64,000 nt of DNA from an uncultured Novosphingobium sp. (GCA_946886075.1 CAMPHR010000001.1:1-64000), one strand, 5' to 3'; positions 7,501-16,441 are shown, numbered from the stretch's first letter. Notes: generated by a model from the letters alone, not told the origin. Translations and numbers: made by a program.

Positions 7501-8328
7501 TCAAGGCTGGGATTGGCCTGACAGTTGATGGAGCGCCGCGGCGACATAGCGGCGGCGTTCTGGATCTCGACTGATCTCCAACATGGCGCATAGGCTCGCG
7601 CGGGCGGCCTCCACTTCGCCCAGCACCAGCTGCAGCCGAGCGAGGGCCCACCAGCCTGCGTCATGTTCCGGAGCGACGACGGTCATCCGATCATAGACCG
7701 TGCATGCCCGCCACGTGTCGCCCGCATCTTCTGCGCGCGTCGCCTGGTTCAGGAGCAGGCGGACCAGCGTCATGCGGTTCGACATGGGCTCGACTGCGGA
7801 CTGGGCATAGGGCCCGGACACAGCAGCCTTCGTCAACAGCTCGGCCAGTTGCTCCGCCTGCACCAGCGCGCCGCGGCGGAAGGGATCGATGATCGCCGGA
7901 CCGTCTTCCGGACCTATGCTGACCAGCACATGCCCCGGCGTGTTGAGCGCGTGCGCCCGCCATCCTGCGCGCCGCGCAGCAGCGACATAAAGGATGGACA
8001 GGCTCACCGGCAGGCCTCGGCGCCGGTCCAACACGCGCACCATGTCGGCGTTCAGGGGCGCATCATAGCTGTCGCTATCGCCCACAAAGCCAAACTCCTC
8101 ACCGATTATGCGCGCGAGAAGGGCGCCTTGTTCCTCCCCCGATCGCAGATCTTCGTCACCGATATCGGCTCTTTCCGCATCTATGGCCGCGCCGATCCTG
8201 CGCAGCAGCACCAGATAGGGTTCGACATCGATCCCTTTATGATCCAGCGCGCTCAGCATGAGCGCCGCGCTGTCCAGTTCAATATCTTCGTCAGCCAACA
8301 GGCCGAGATAGGCGATGCTCTCGTTCAT
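7501..8328 (-). CDS. SirB1-family protein (transglutaminase-like plus TPR)
   Basis: A 275-residue protein starting MNESIAYLGLLADED. Residues 30-170 form the SirB1 transglutaminase-like domain, including RRGLPVSLSILYVAAARRAGW and NTPGHVLVSIG with the conserved His, then IIDPFRRGALV. The C-terminal 90 residues are tetratricopeptide-like helices (MTLVRLLLNQATRAEDAGD, WWALARLQLVLGEVEAAR). The longer upstream frame lacks family similarity. Members of this family are widespread in proteobacteria; their biochemical role is not established. It lies downstream of, and on the same strand as, the HWE kinase gene but 157 bases away. Confidence 0.8.
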   Translation of the reverse strand: MNESIAYLGLLADEDIELDSAALMLSALDHKGIDVEPYLVLLRRIGAAIDAERADIGDEDLRSGEEQGALLARIIGEEFGFVGDSDSYDAPLNADMVRVLDRRRGLPVSLSILYVAAARRAGWRAHALNTPGHVLVSIGPEDGPAIIDPFRRGALVQAEQLAELLTKAAVSGPYAQSAVEPMSNRMTLVRLLLNQATRAEDAGDTWRACTVYDRMTVVAPEHDAGWWALARLQLVLGEVEAARASLCAMLEISRDPERRRYVAAALHQLSGQSQP

Positions 8329-8485
8329 TGAAGCACCGGGGAGGCAGGTACGGGGGGAACGATGAAGCTTACGGAGGCGTCGGCAAATATTCTTTCCATG
8401 CGTCTTAGATGGGGGCGGGTACGCCACTTTCCACCAGCCCGCCCGCAAAAAGACGGCAGGCGCCAGACATAGCCGGTCACTGCCT

Positions 8486-10318
8486 TTACGACGCAGCAGG
8501 CTCCAGCCGAAGGATCGCAGAACCCTCACATAATTTGCCCGCACAATGCAGCAAGGCTTTGGCATCAAAGGGTTTGCTGATCAGCATCTGGCCCTGAAAT
8601 TCCTCAGGCAAGCTCTCCCGACCATATCCGGTCACGAATGCAAAGCAGATTTCCCGCCGTGCCAGCGCGGCCGCGACATCCTCAACGGTCCGCCCCTGCA
8701 GATTGCCGTCGAGAAGCGCCGCATCGAATTCGGCGCCCTCGATCAACGCCAACGCTTCTGCGGCAGACCCCGCGATCGTCACTCCAGCGGCCGCGCCATC
8801 CTCCAATATGCTCGCAATCTCCATCGCCACCAGCGGCTCATCCTCGATGACGAGGAAGGTACGCCCGGCAACCCCGCCACTTTCGGAAGCGGCCAGATCT
8901 TCGCCCATATTCATGGCCGGGCTGGCACTATTGATCCGGCTGATGCGCGGGCCGCTGGGCAGGGTCATGGTCCAGCAAACGCCCGTTTCCTCATAGCTGA
9001 CGCTCGCCAGTCCGCCCTCCGCCTTCAGGCTGCGCTCGATAAGAGCGGTGCCAAATCCCCGGCGTGTCGGCTCACTCACGCGCGGCCCGCCACTTTCAGT
9101 CCAGCGGATCAGCAGCCGGTCCCGCTCCATCTTCCACGACAACGACACCGCACCCGCCGGTGTGCAAAGCGCGCCATATTTATGCGCGTTCGTCACCAGC
9201 TCATGCAGGATCAGCGCGACGTGCAGCGCTAGCTCCGGCGCCAGCTCCAATTCCGGCCCCTCTATGTGCAGCTGCCCCAGATCGATCGCACCAATATCGA
9301 TCTGGCCGTTCACCAGCTCCCGCAGCGACGCGCCCTGCCATGTCGTGCTGCTCAGCAGCGAATGCGCGCGGGCGAGGGCATGGATGCGCCCGGTGAAGGT
9401 CGGGGCGAAATCCGACGGACCCGACGAATGGCGCAAAGTCTGCACCGCGATCGCCTGCACCGAAGCGAGGGTATTCTTGACCCGATGGTTGAGCTCGCCA
9501 ATCAGCAGGCGCTGCGTTTCTTCGGCGCGCTTGCGTTCCGTGATGTCGAGTATCTGGACATTGACCGACACCAGCCGGCCTTGCCCATTGAGCAATGCCG
9601 AACAATAGCATTCGCATTCCAGCGTTACGCCTTCCGCCGTGCGCATGCGCAGATGCTGGACCGCGCGCACGCTGCGCCCGGCGATCAGGTCGCTCATCAA
9701 GCCATCGAACGCAGCTTCGTCTTCAGGGTCGATCCATTTCAGTTCGCCAGCCTTGAACCCGGCGACCTCCGGCGCACGCCATCCGAACAGCCGTTCAGCG
9801 CCATTGGACCAAGCGACGATATGGCGGGCCGCATCGAATTCGATGATCGCCAGCGGAGAATTATCGCTGTGCGCGTGCAGCCGGTTGAGGGCAGCGGCGA
9901 TCTCGTCCCGCTGGCGGGCCAGTTCCTGCCGCTGCCGGAAAAGCTCGACGAAAACGGCCGCCTTGTTGCGCAGGATATGCGCGTCGACGGGCTTCAGCAG
10001 ATAATCGACCGCGCCCGCCTCATATCCCCGGAACCGCCGCCGCTCGTCCGTCGCGACGGCGGTCAGGAAGATGATCGGCACCCGCCGGGTCCGCTCCGTG
10101 CCCCGCATCAACTCCGCAAGCTCGAACCCGTCCATGCCCGGCATCTGCACGTCCAGCAGCGCCAGGGCGACATCATGCACCAGCAGCAATTCCAGCGCCT
10201 GCACGCCCGATCGCGCCTTCAATAGCTCGACACCCTCTCCGGCAAACAGGGCCTCCAGCGCCGTCAGATTCTCCTCGACATCGTCAACGGCCAGGATCTT
10301 GGGCTTGTCATGCAGCAT
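8486..10318 (-). CDS. REC-PAS-HWE histidine kinase-REC protein
   Basis: A 610-residue cytoplasmic signalling protein. Order: receiver domain about 5-125 (phosphoacceptor Asp in LALLDVQMPGMDGF), PAS with PAC end about 150-265 (ending ILDITERKRAEE), HWE-type dimerisation domain with the phospho-His in GELNHRVKN near 282, an ATPase domain with HELVTNAHKYGAL and GFGTALIERSLKAEGG, and a C-terminal receiver about 495-605 with the Asp in AALLDGNLQG. HWE kinases commonly feed the alphaproteobacterial general stress pathway. Start at 10318 overlaps the end of cheR by 11 bases, so translation is coupled. The two receivers suggest it both receives phosphate from the upstream hybrid kinase and passes it on. 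Confidence 0.9.
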   Translation of the reverse strand: MLHDKPKILAVDDVEENLTALEALFAGEGVELLKARSGVQALELLLVHDVALALLDVQMPGMDGFELAELMRGTERTRRVPIIFLTAVATDERRRFRGYEAGAVDYLLKPVDAHILRNKAAVFVELFRQRQELARQRDEIAAALNRLHAHSDNSPLAIIEFDAARHIVAWSNGAERLFGWRAPEVAGFKAGELKWIDPEDEAAFDGLMSDLIAGRSVRAVQHLRMRTAEGVTLECECYCSALLNGQGRLVSVNVQILDITERKRAEETQRLLIGELNHRVKNTLASVQAIAVQTLRHSSGPSDFAPTFTGRIHALARAHSLLSSTTWQGASLRELVNGQIDIGAIDLGQLHIEGPELELAPELALHVALILHELVTNAHKYGALCTPAGAVSLSWKMERDRLLIRWTESGGPRVSEPTRRGFGTALIERSLKAEGGLASVSYEETGVCWTMTLPSGPRISRINSASPAMNMGEDLAASESGGVAGRTFLVIEDEPLVAMEIASILEDGAAAGVTIAGSAAEALALIEGAEFDAALLDGNLQGRTVEDVAAALARREICFAFVTGYGRESLPEEFQGQMLISKPFDAKALLHCAGKLCEGSAILRLEPAAS

Positions 10319-11171
10319 GGCGCAGATCCTCCAGATCCTTGACGTTCCGCCGATAGATTTTTTCGGCCTCCTGGAAGTCGGCAAAGGCTTCGGAATAACG
10401 GGAAAAGCGCAGCGTCTCCTTGGACCCGAGGCCCAGGAAGCCGCCGCGCACCAGCGATCCGCCGAACAGCCCCAGCGCACGATCCTGCAAATCCCGATCG
10501 AAATAGATCAGCACATTGCGGCTAGATACCAGCTGCACTTCGGCAAACACCTGGTCGCTGGCGAGATTATGTTCGGCGAATACCGCCCTGCGGCGCAGCG
10601 TCTTGTCGAACACCGCCGCGCCATAGGCTGCGGTATAATAGTCGGACAGCGACTGCTTGCCGCCCGCCAGCCGGTGATTTTCCGTAAACTGCGCGATCCG
10701 GTCGAGATCATAGATCCCGGCCTCCGCTTTCTTGAGCGCGGCGGGGCTGATGTCGGTGCAATAAAAGATCGTGCGATCTTCCAACCCTTCCTCCCGAAAC
10801 AGGATCGCCAGCGAATAAAATTCCTCGCCATTCGCACAGCCCGCGATCCAGATCTTGAGCGAAGGGTAGGTGCGAAGGTGCGGCACCACCATCTCCCGCA
10901 ACGCCCGGAAATAAGCCGGATCGCGAAACATCTCGCTCACCTGGATGGTGAGGAAACCCATCAGGTCGGCGAACACTGCCGCATCGCGCAGCAAAAGGTG
11001 CTGAAGCTGCGAAAGGCTTTCGCATCCGTGCCGCTGCTGCGCCCGGGCGAGGCGACGGTGCAGCGACCCGCGCGAATAACCGCGAAAGTCATAATGATAA
11101 TGCCGCCAGAGCGCCTCCAGCAGCAGGTCGAGTTCCAGCTCCTCGTGCGGGGCGAATGTCTCCTCGCTCAT
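10308..11171 (-). CDS. cheR: CheR-type protein glutamate methyltransferase
   Basis: A 287-residue SAM-dependent methyltransferase. N-terminal helices (about 10-70) contain HYDFRGYSRGSLHRRLARAQQ. The catalytic part has QVSEMFRDPAYFRALRE, the SAM-binding motif IWIAGCANGEEFYSLAIL near residue 115, CTDISPAALKKAEAGIYDL, and SRNVLIYFDRDLQDRAL. CheR methylates glutamates on chemoreceptors, but here there is no receptor, CheB or CheW nearby, so it more likely modifies or assists the neighbouring kinases. Start ATG at 11171 overlaps the upstream kinase stop (ATGA), and its own end overlaps the next gene by 11 bases. Confidence 0.88.
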   Translation of the reverse strand: MSEETFAPHEELELDLLLEALWRHYHYDFRGYSRGSLHRRLARAQQRHGCESLSQLQHLLLRDAAVFADLMGFLTIQVSEMFRDPAYFRALREMVVPHLRTYPSLKIWIAGCANGEEFYSLAILFREEGLEDRTIFYCTDISPAALKKAEAGIYDLDRIAQFTENHRLAGGKQSLSDYYTAAYGAAVFDKTLRRRAVFAEHNLASDQVFAEVQLVSSRNVLIYFDRDLQDRALGLFGGSLVRGGFLGLGSKETLRFSRYSEAFADFQEAEKIYRRNVKDLEDLRHAA

Positions 11172-14100
11172 CGCGGCATCCACACGCGGGTCAGGCTGAG
11201 CAGCTTGTCGACATCGAGCGGCTTGGCGAGATAGTCGTTCGCACCGGCATCCAGGCAATCCTGCTGGTCGCGCGCCATGGCCTTGGCCGTCAGGGCGATG
11301 ATCGGCATCTGCCTGCCCCAGGGCTGCGACCGGATTTCTCGCGTGGCGGTAAGCCCGTCCATCTCCGGCATCATGACGTCCATCAGCACCAGATCGACGG
11401 GATCGGACAGGCCGCGCGCCGCTTCGTCCAGCGTCTGGAGCGCCTCCCGCCCGTTGCGGGCGATCCGCACCTTTGCCCCATGCGGCTCGAATATGGAGGT
11501 GAGCGCATAGACATTGCGGATGTCATCCTCGACCACCAGGATTTCGCGACCGTCCAGTGCAGCATCGCGGTTCAGCGACTTGGCGATCAGTGCCTGCTGC
11601 GGTTCGGGGAGGTCCGACACCACCTGATGCAGGAACAGCGTCACTTCATCCAACAGCCGCTCGGGCGACTTCGCGCCCTTGACGATGATCGACTTGCTGT
11701 AACGCCGCAGCCGCATCTCTTCTTCCGGGGCGAGATCGCGGCCGGTGTAGACGATCACCGGCGGGAATCCGACCGCCTCATCGGCGCTCAGCCGTTCCAG
11801 CAGATCAAGGCCGGATGCATCGGGCAGGTTGAGGTCCAGCACCATGCAATCGAACGTCTCACGGCCGAGCAGGTCGAAACATTGCGCGGCAGAATGCGCC
11901 TCCACCGTCTCGACATCGCGCGACGCCAGCAGCAGCTTGACGCTTTCCGCCTGCTGCGCATCATCCTCGACCACCAGCACGCGGCGCAGGCGCTGCGACA
12001 TGCGCGCCTCCAGCCCCTCCAGCATGTCGACTAGCGCGTCGCGCTTCACCGGCTTGAACAGGTAGCCAATCGCCCCGCTGGACAGCGCCGCCTGGCTGTC
12101 GTCATCGACCGAGACAACATGCACCGGAATATGGCGCGTGCGCACGTCGCGCTTGATCCGGTCCAGCACGGACAGGCCGGTATGATCGGGCAGGTTCATG
12201 TCCAATATGACGGCATTGGGCACATATTGCCGCGCCATCAGCGCGCCTTCATCCGCCGTAGTGGCGATCAGGCACTGGAAGTTCAGCTCATGCGCGACGT
12301 CGCACAGGATCTTGGCGAAAACCGGATCATCCTCGACGATCAGGATGACGCGCGCGTCGCCCGACAATGTCTCGCGATCATCCTGCGCGGCAGGACCCTG
12401 GCGCCGCCGGGCAGGCTTAGGGTTGGAGGGCGCGGGCCGGAACTGTTCTGCCGGGCGGATGGGGACGGCCGCCACGCTTTCCACGCCGTCATAGCGTTCG
12501 GGCAGGATCAGCGTGAAGGCGCTGCCTTCCCCGGCCGCGCTGTCCACCTGCACCTCGCCACCCAACAACCGCGCAAGCTCGCGCGATATGGAAAGGCCAA
12601 GGCCGGTGCCGCCATATTTTCGGCTGACCGTACCATCGGCCTGACGGAATGCTTCGAAAATTACGTGCTGCTGTTCAGGCGGGATGCCGACGCCCGTGTC
12701 ATGCACGGTGAAGGCGATCCTTCCATCGGATGCTGCCTTCACCGCCAGAGTAACCGAACCACGATCCGTGAACTTGATGGCATTGGACAGGAAATTCTTC
12801 AGCACCTGTTCGATCCGTTGAGGATCGCTCTCCATTTCCACAGGCGCGCCCTGTTCCTGTGTCACGCTGAAGGTCAGCCCCTTGGCTTCAGCGGACGGCG
12901 CAAAGATCGCTTCCATTTTTTCGGTAAGCGCGCGGATGCTCATGCGGCGGGTGTGCAGCTCCAGCTTGCCCGCCTCGATCTTTGAAATGTCGAGAATGTC
13001 GTTGATCAGCGTCAGCAGGTCATTGCCCGACGTTTCGATCGTCTCGGCATGGCGGATTTGCTCTGCCGACAGATTGCCCGCGCGATTTTCCGCAAGCAGC
13101 CGCGCCATGATCAACAGCGAATTGAGCGGGGTGCGCAGTTCATGGCTCATATTCGCCAGAAACTCGGACTTGTAGCGGCTCGCCTGTTCCAGTTCGCCAG
13201 CCTGGTTCTGCAGCGAATGCTGCGCCCGGGTCAGGTCGTCGCGCTGGATTTCCAGCTGCCGTGCCTGTTCCTCCAGCTGGGCATTGGTCTGTTCCAATTC
13301 CGCCTGCTGCGCCTCCAGTCGCGCGGCCGACTCTTGCAAATGGCGGCTTTGCTGCTCCAGTTCTTCGTTATTGGCGCGCAGCTCCTCGCTCTGCGCCTGC
13401 AATTCCTCGGCCTGCTGCTGCGTTTCTTCCAGCAATTCGCGCAGCCGCGCGCGATATTTGCCTGATCGGATGGCGACGCCCAGCTGTCCCGCAATCCTGT
13501 CCAGCAATGCCTGTGCTTCACCGTCCGCGTCCTTGGGCAGGCCCAACTCGATGACCGCGTTGATCGTACCATCGGCCTGCGTAGCGCTGATCAGCAGGCT
13601 GTCGGGCTTGGACTGGCCAAGCGCCGATCCATAGCAGAGATAGCCGTCCGGCACGTCATTCAAAAAGAAGCTGCGCCGGTCGCTCACCGCCTGGCCCAGC
13701 AGCCCATCGCCGGGGGAAAAGCGCTCCGGCAACGGAGCGTCCGACGGAACGGCATAGGTGGCGTAGCGGCGGAAGCCATCTCCATTGGCGATGTAGATCG
13801 CGCCCGCCTGCGCCTTGAGATAGTCGGCCAGGAATGTAAGCGCACTCGACGCCAGTGCATCGAGGGACTGTTCCCCTCCCACTGCTTTCGCCAGCCCTAC
13901 CTGTCCACTCTGCAGCCACTCTTCGCGCGAAATGGCAAGGCGGTTCCGGATGAAAAGGACGCCGACGATAGCAAGAATCCAGCATGTCACGCCTGCCAGC
14001 AGCCGGTTGGTAATCGCAACTTGGGGATCGACACCAGCCGGGGCGAGCGTGAAGCCGACGATCGTCAGCAGGGTCACGATGGCTGCGACGGCCAGCGGCA

Positions 14101-14266
14101 CTTGCGGGCGCTTGGCGACATAGGAAAGGACGACCGGCAGCAGATAGGCAACCCAGACGGCCGTTCCCAATGGAAAGATGATGTCGGCCAGGAAGGGCAG
14201 GGCGAGGAGAATGGCCAGCGCGGCGTAAAGCCCGGCCTGAGAGATCGACGATTTCAAATGCTGCAT
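11168..14266 (-). CDS. Membrane hybrid histidine kinase with three receiver domains
   Basis: A 1032-residue sensor kinase. Order: hydrophobic N-terminal sensor with about four membrane spans (10-110), GAF-like domain (about 125-270), long Gln/Glu coiled coil (280-360), HisKA with phospho-His in ANMSHELRTPLN near 374, ATPase domain with NFLSNAIKFTDRG, HDTGVGIPPEQQ and GGTGLGLSIS (about 485-600), then three receivers with Asp in VILDMNLPDHTG, MVLDLNLPDASG and VLMDVMMPEMDG. It is the first gene of a three-gene operon with cheR and the HWE kinase, all with overlapping ends. An exact EcfG-type promoter lies upstream at 14388-14412, and a terminator-like hairpin ends only five bases before the start codon. 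Confidence 0.9.
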   Translation of the reverse strand: MQHLKSSISQAGLYAALAILLALPFLADIIFPLGTAVWVAYLLPVVLSYVAKRPQVPLAVAAIVTLLTIVGFTLAPAGVDPQVAITNRLLAGVTCWILAIVGVLFIRNRLAISREEWLQSGQVGLAKAVGGEQSLDALASSALTFLADYLKAQAGAIYIANGDGFRRYATYAVPSDAPLPERFSPGDGLLGQAVSDRRSFFLNDVPDGYLCYGSALGQSKPDSLLISATQADGTINAVIELGLPKDADGEAQALLDRIAGQLGVAIRSGKYRARLRELLEETQQQAEELQAQSEELRANNEELEQQSRHLQESAARLEAQQAELEQTNAQLEEQARQLEIQRDDLTRAQHSLQNQAGELEQASRYKSEFLANMSHELRTPLNSLLIMARLLAENRAGNLSAEQIRHAETIETSGNDLLTLINDILDISKIEAGKLELHTRRMSIRALTEKMEAIFAPSAEAKGLTFSVTQEQGAPVEMESDPQRIEQVLKNFLSNAIKFTDRGSVTLAVKAASDGRIAFTVHDTGVGIPPEQQHVIFEAFRQADGTVSRKYGGTGLGLSISRELARLLGGEVQVDSAAGEGSAFTLILPERYDGVESVAAVPIRPAEQFRPAPSNPKPARRRQGPAAQDDRETLSGDARVILIVEDDPVFAKILCDVAHELNFQCLIATTADEGALMARQYVPNAVILDMNLPDHTGLSVLDRIKRDVRTRHIPVHVVSVDDDSQAALSSGAIGYLFKPVKRDALVDMLEGLEARMSQRLRRVLVVEDDAQQAESVKLLLASRDVETVEAHSAAQCFDLLGRETFDCMVLDLNLPDASGLDLLERLSADEAVGFPPVIVYTGRDLAPEEEMRLRRYSKSIIVKGAKSPERLLDEVTLFLHQVVSDLPEPQQALIAKSLNRDAALDGREILVVEDDIRNVYALTSIFEPHGAKVRIARNGREALQTLDEAARGLSDPVDLVLMDVMMPEMDGLTATREIRSQPWGRQMPIIALTAKAMARDQQDCLDAGANDYLAKPLDVDKLLSLTRVWMPR

Positions 14267-14270
14267 TTTT

Positions 14271-14305
14271 AAAAAAAGCCCCTGTTACGCTTACAGCGTC
14301 ACAGG
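14271..14305 (-). terminator. Terminator-like hairpin in the kinase leader (possible attenuator)
   Basis: On the minus strand the arms CCTGTGACGCT and AGCGTAACAGG (14305-14281) pair over 11 positions with one mismatch around a three-base loop. GGC and seven T (14277-14271) follow, then AAAA and the ATG of the hybrid kinase. This has the layout of an intrinsic terminator, placed inside the leader of the gene it precedes. The AGGGG that could act as ribosome site lies in the 3' arm and its flank. Confidence 0.6.
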
Positions 14306-14387
14306 AAGCTCGCTTCCCCCTTGTACCCATTTCCCCGCGATGACCACCCCTCGCAAAGCGAGGTTGCAACTCATCCTTGAGCAGCCG

Positions 14388-14412
14388 AACGAGCTACGAC
14401 GGCATTGGTTCC
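14388..14412 (-). promoter_or_regulatory. EcfG-type general stress promoter
   Basis: On the minus strand GGAAC (14412-14408), then exactly 16 bases, then CGTT (14391-14388). This matches the published alphaproteobacterial EcfG sigma consensus GGAAC-N16/17-CGTT. Transcription would start near 14380, giving a leader of about 115 bases to the hybrid kinase start at 14266. Confidence 0.7.
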
Positions 14413-14508
14413 AAATTTATATCGCAACTCCGGCTGCGTACCGGCTCTTGTTCATGCCCACCTTTCGCCTCTATGCAGACGTCGAGGGAAGGAAGGGCAG
14501 GAGGGGGC

Positions 14509-15834
14509 ATGCCGACCGATACGACAGAGGCGTCCGCCAGGGCGGCGTCCGGCGTGACCAGGCGGGAATTGCGAACCGTCGTCGGCGCCAGCCTGATTGG
14601 CACGATGATCGAATGGTTCGACTTCTTCATCTACGGTGTCGCGTCGGCGCTGGTGTTCAATCGCCTGTTCTTTCCGTCCTTCGATCCGCTGACGGGCACG
14701 CTGCTTGCCTTCTCCACCTATGCGCTTGGCTTCCTGGCTCGGCCACTTGGCGGCGTCGTGTTCGGCCATTTCGGCGATCGCATCGGCCGCAAGATGCTTC
14801 TCATGATCAGCTTGCTCACCATGGGCCTGTCGACCACGGCCATCGGGCTGCTCCCAACCTATCAGCAGATCGGAACCTGGGCGCCGATATTGCTGGTGCT
14901 GCTCCGCCTGCTTCAGGGTTTCGCTGTGGGCGGGGAGTGGGGCGGGGCTGTCCTCATCGTGGCGGAGGTCGCGCCCGCATCGCAGCGCGGCTTCTGGACC
15001 AGCTGGCCGCAAGTCGGCGCGCCCGCGGGCAACCTTCTCGCCGCCGCCGTGTTCGCCGCCTCATCCGCGCTGCTCAGCGAAGCGGACTTCATGGCCTGGG
15101 GCTGGCGCATTCCGTTCCTGCTGTCGATCATACTCGTCTTCGTCGGGTGGTGGCTGCGCCGCGCGGTGTCCGAAAGCATGGTCTTCGCACGCGAAGCAGC
15201 GTCCGGCGGCGTGGAGCGATTTCCCGCCATCGAAGCGATCCGCCGAAAGGGCCGCGCCCTGCTCACCGGGGCGGGCCTGCGCTTCGGCGAGAATCTCTGC
15301 TATTATGTCGCTGCAACCTTCTCCATCACCTATTGGACGGAGATCAAGGGCGGGGACCGCTCGCTTGTCCTCAATGCCGTGCTGATCGGTTCTGCGCTTG
15401 AATGCCTGACCATGCCGCTGTTCGCCGCCTTGTCCGACCGGATCGGCCGCAGGCTCGTCTATGGCGCGGGCGCGCTATGCGTTGCCGCCTGGTTCGTCAT
15501 CTTCTTTGCCCTGATGGACGGCGGCACGATCTGGAGCGTTGGCCTCGCCATCACCGTCGCCATGGTAGCGCACGGCGCCATGTATGCCCCGCAAGGCGCC
15601 ATGATCACCGAGCTTTTTCCCACCCGCCTGCGCTATTCGGGCGCGAGCATCGCCTATCAGGCCACGTCAATCGTGGCGGGTTCCCTCGCGCCCATCATCG
15701 CCCTGACGCTGTACAAGGCGAGCGGCGGCACGGCGCTGGTGGCCGCCTATGTCATCGGCGGCTTGCTCCTTACCTTGATCGCCGTCGCGGCAGCGCCCGA
15801 AACGCGTGGGGTAGATCTCAACAAGGTGGTCTGA
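14509..15834 (+). CDS. MHS-family MFS transporter (metabolite:H+ symporter)
   Basis: A 441-residue permease with twelve predicted membrane spans. Seen: IEWFDFFIYGVASALVF in span 1, the MFS loop FGHFGDRIGRKMLLM after span 2, LLRLLQGFAVGGEWGGAVLIVAE in span 4-5 (typical of the shikimate/ProP/KgtP subfamily), and a second DRIGRRLVYG loop after span 8. The family imports organic acids or osmolytes with protons. Start ATG at 14509 follows AGGAGGGGGC; upstream in-frame starts lack a site and encode non-hydrophobic sequence. The gene is divergent from the kinase operon and ends before a long hairpin. Substrate is not predictable from the sequence. Confidence 0.87.
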   Translation: MPTDTTEASARAASGVTRRELRTVVGASLIGTMIEWFDFFIYGVASALVFNRLFFPSFDPLTGTLLAFSTYALGFLARPLGGVVFGHFGDRIGRKMLLMISLLTMGLSTTAIGLLPTYQQIGTWAPILLVLLRLLQGFAVGGEWGGAVLIVAEVAPASQRGFWTSWPQVGAPAGNLLAAAVFAASSALLSEADFMAWGWRIPFLLSIILVFVGWWLRRAVSESMVFAREAASGGVERFPAIEAIRRKGRALLTGAGLRFGENLCYYVAATFSITYWTEIKGGDRSLVLNAVLIGSALECLTMPLFAALSDRIGRRLVYGAGALCVAAWFVIFFALMDGGTIWSVGLAITVAMVAHGAMYAPQGAMITELFPTRLRYSGASIAYQATSIVAGSLAPIIALTLYKASGGTALVAAYVIGGLLLTLIAVAAAPETRGVDLNKVV

Positions 15835-15935
15835 TCTCGTCCAACCGCCGGGCCCGAACATTATCCAAGCCATAACCTATGTGCGCGCGGCCGCCCGCCA
15901 CCTCGCTTAAAAAGCATGGAGTTCAGGGAAGAGAT

Positions 15936-15971
15936 GGCGAGAGGCTGGCCGCTACCGGCCGGTCTCTCGCC
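15936..15971 (+). terminator. Long hairpin downstream of the MFS gene
   Basis: GGCGAGAG (15936-15943) pairs with CTCTCGCC (15964-15971), and GGCCG (15947-15951) with CGGCC (15956-15960), around a CTAC loop. ACCCTTTG follows. It lies 102 bases after the transporter stop and just before the promoter of the next gene, so it probably ends the transporter transcript. Confidence 0.55.
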
Positions 15972-15989
15972 ACCCTTTGATACAGGGAC

Positions 15990-16014
15990 GGAACAAGCTG
16001 AAGCTCCATCTGTT
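15990..16014 (+). promoter_or_regulatory. Candidate EcfG-type promoter (near-consensus)
   Basis: GGAAC (15990-15994), 16 bases, TGTT (16011-16014), followed by CAAT. The first -10 base differs from the CGTT consensus. It is 26 bases before the start of the small membrane protein gene. The same GGAAC-N16-TGTTCA form occurs at 41449-41473. Confidence 0.45.
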
Positions 16015-16040
16015 CAATATCCACCAAGAGGAGGATGAAG

Positions 16041-16331
16041 ATGGCCGAAGTTCACAGAGATCCCTACACCGGAGACCGTACCGTCGTCCATAAAAGCCGC
16101 GGCGGGCGCACGCTTGCGATAGTTCTGATCCTGATCCTGGCCGTTGTCGGCATCCTGTTCGCCACCGGCTTCTGGAAAGCTGACGTAAAGGGCGGCGATG
16201 TGCCTGAAGTCAGCGTCAAAGGCGGCGAACTTCCCAAGGTCGATGTAGACTCGAAGGCAGTCGTCGTCGGCACCAAGAAGGAAACGATCGACGTTCCGAC
16301 CGTAGGCGTGAAGGATAATGGCGAGGAATAA
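16041..16331 (+). CDS. Small single-span membrane protein
   Basis: A 96-residue protein: short charged N terminus with HKSRGGRT, one membrane span TLAIVLILILAVVGILFATGFW (about 26-47), then a tail of repeats VKGGDVPEVSVKGGELPKVDV and IDVPTVGVK, probably facing the periplasm. The ATG at 16041 is chosen because AAGAGGAGG ends right at 16034, six bases before it; the ATG at 16035 would touch the site. A near-consensus stress promoter lies upstream. Function unknown; small proteins of this kind are often induced by envelope or general stress. Confidence 0.7.
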   Translation: MAEVHRDPYTGDRTVVHKSRGGRTLAIVLILILAVVGILFATGFWKADVKGGDVPEVSVKGGELPKVDVDSKAVVVGTKKETIDVPTVGVKDNGEE

Positions 16332-16358
16332 TCTTCGCCAGAAGCCTTGAAAAATTCA

Positions 16359-16406
16359 GCGGGTGAAACGCCATGGCAGCGGCAGCTGTCACGGAGTTTC
16401 GCCCGC
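16359..16406. terminator. Hairpin between convergent genes
   Basis: GCGGGTGAAAC (16359-16369) pairs with GTTTCGCCCGC (16396-16406) over 11 positions with one G-U pair, enclosing a smaller internal stem. It lies between the ends of the small membrane protein gene and the convergent DeoR-family gene and could stop transcription from both. Confidence 0.5.
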
Positions 16407-16441
16407 ATTTCATTGTACCGCGACAGCGTTCTCAGGCGCGA

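Noticed and set aside
8356..8382. GGAAC on the plus strand before the SirB1-like gene region
   Set aside because: The 16-base spacing leads to GCGT, not CGTT, and no plus-strand gene follows it.
10071..11234. 387-codon open frame opposite cheR and the HWE kinase
   Set aside because: Antisense shadow of signalling genes with firm motifs; composition unlike a real protein.
11156..12034. 292-codon open frame opposite the hybrid kinase receivers
   Set aside because: Antisense to three receiver domains; no independent support.
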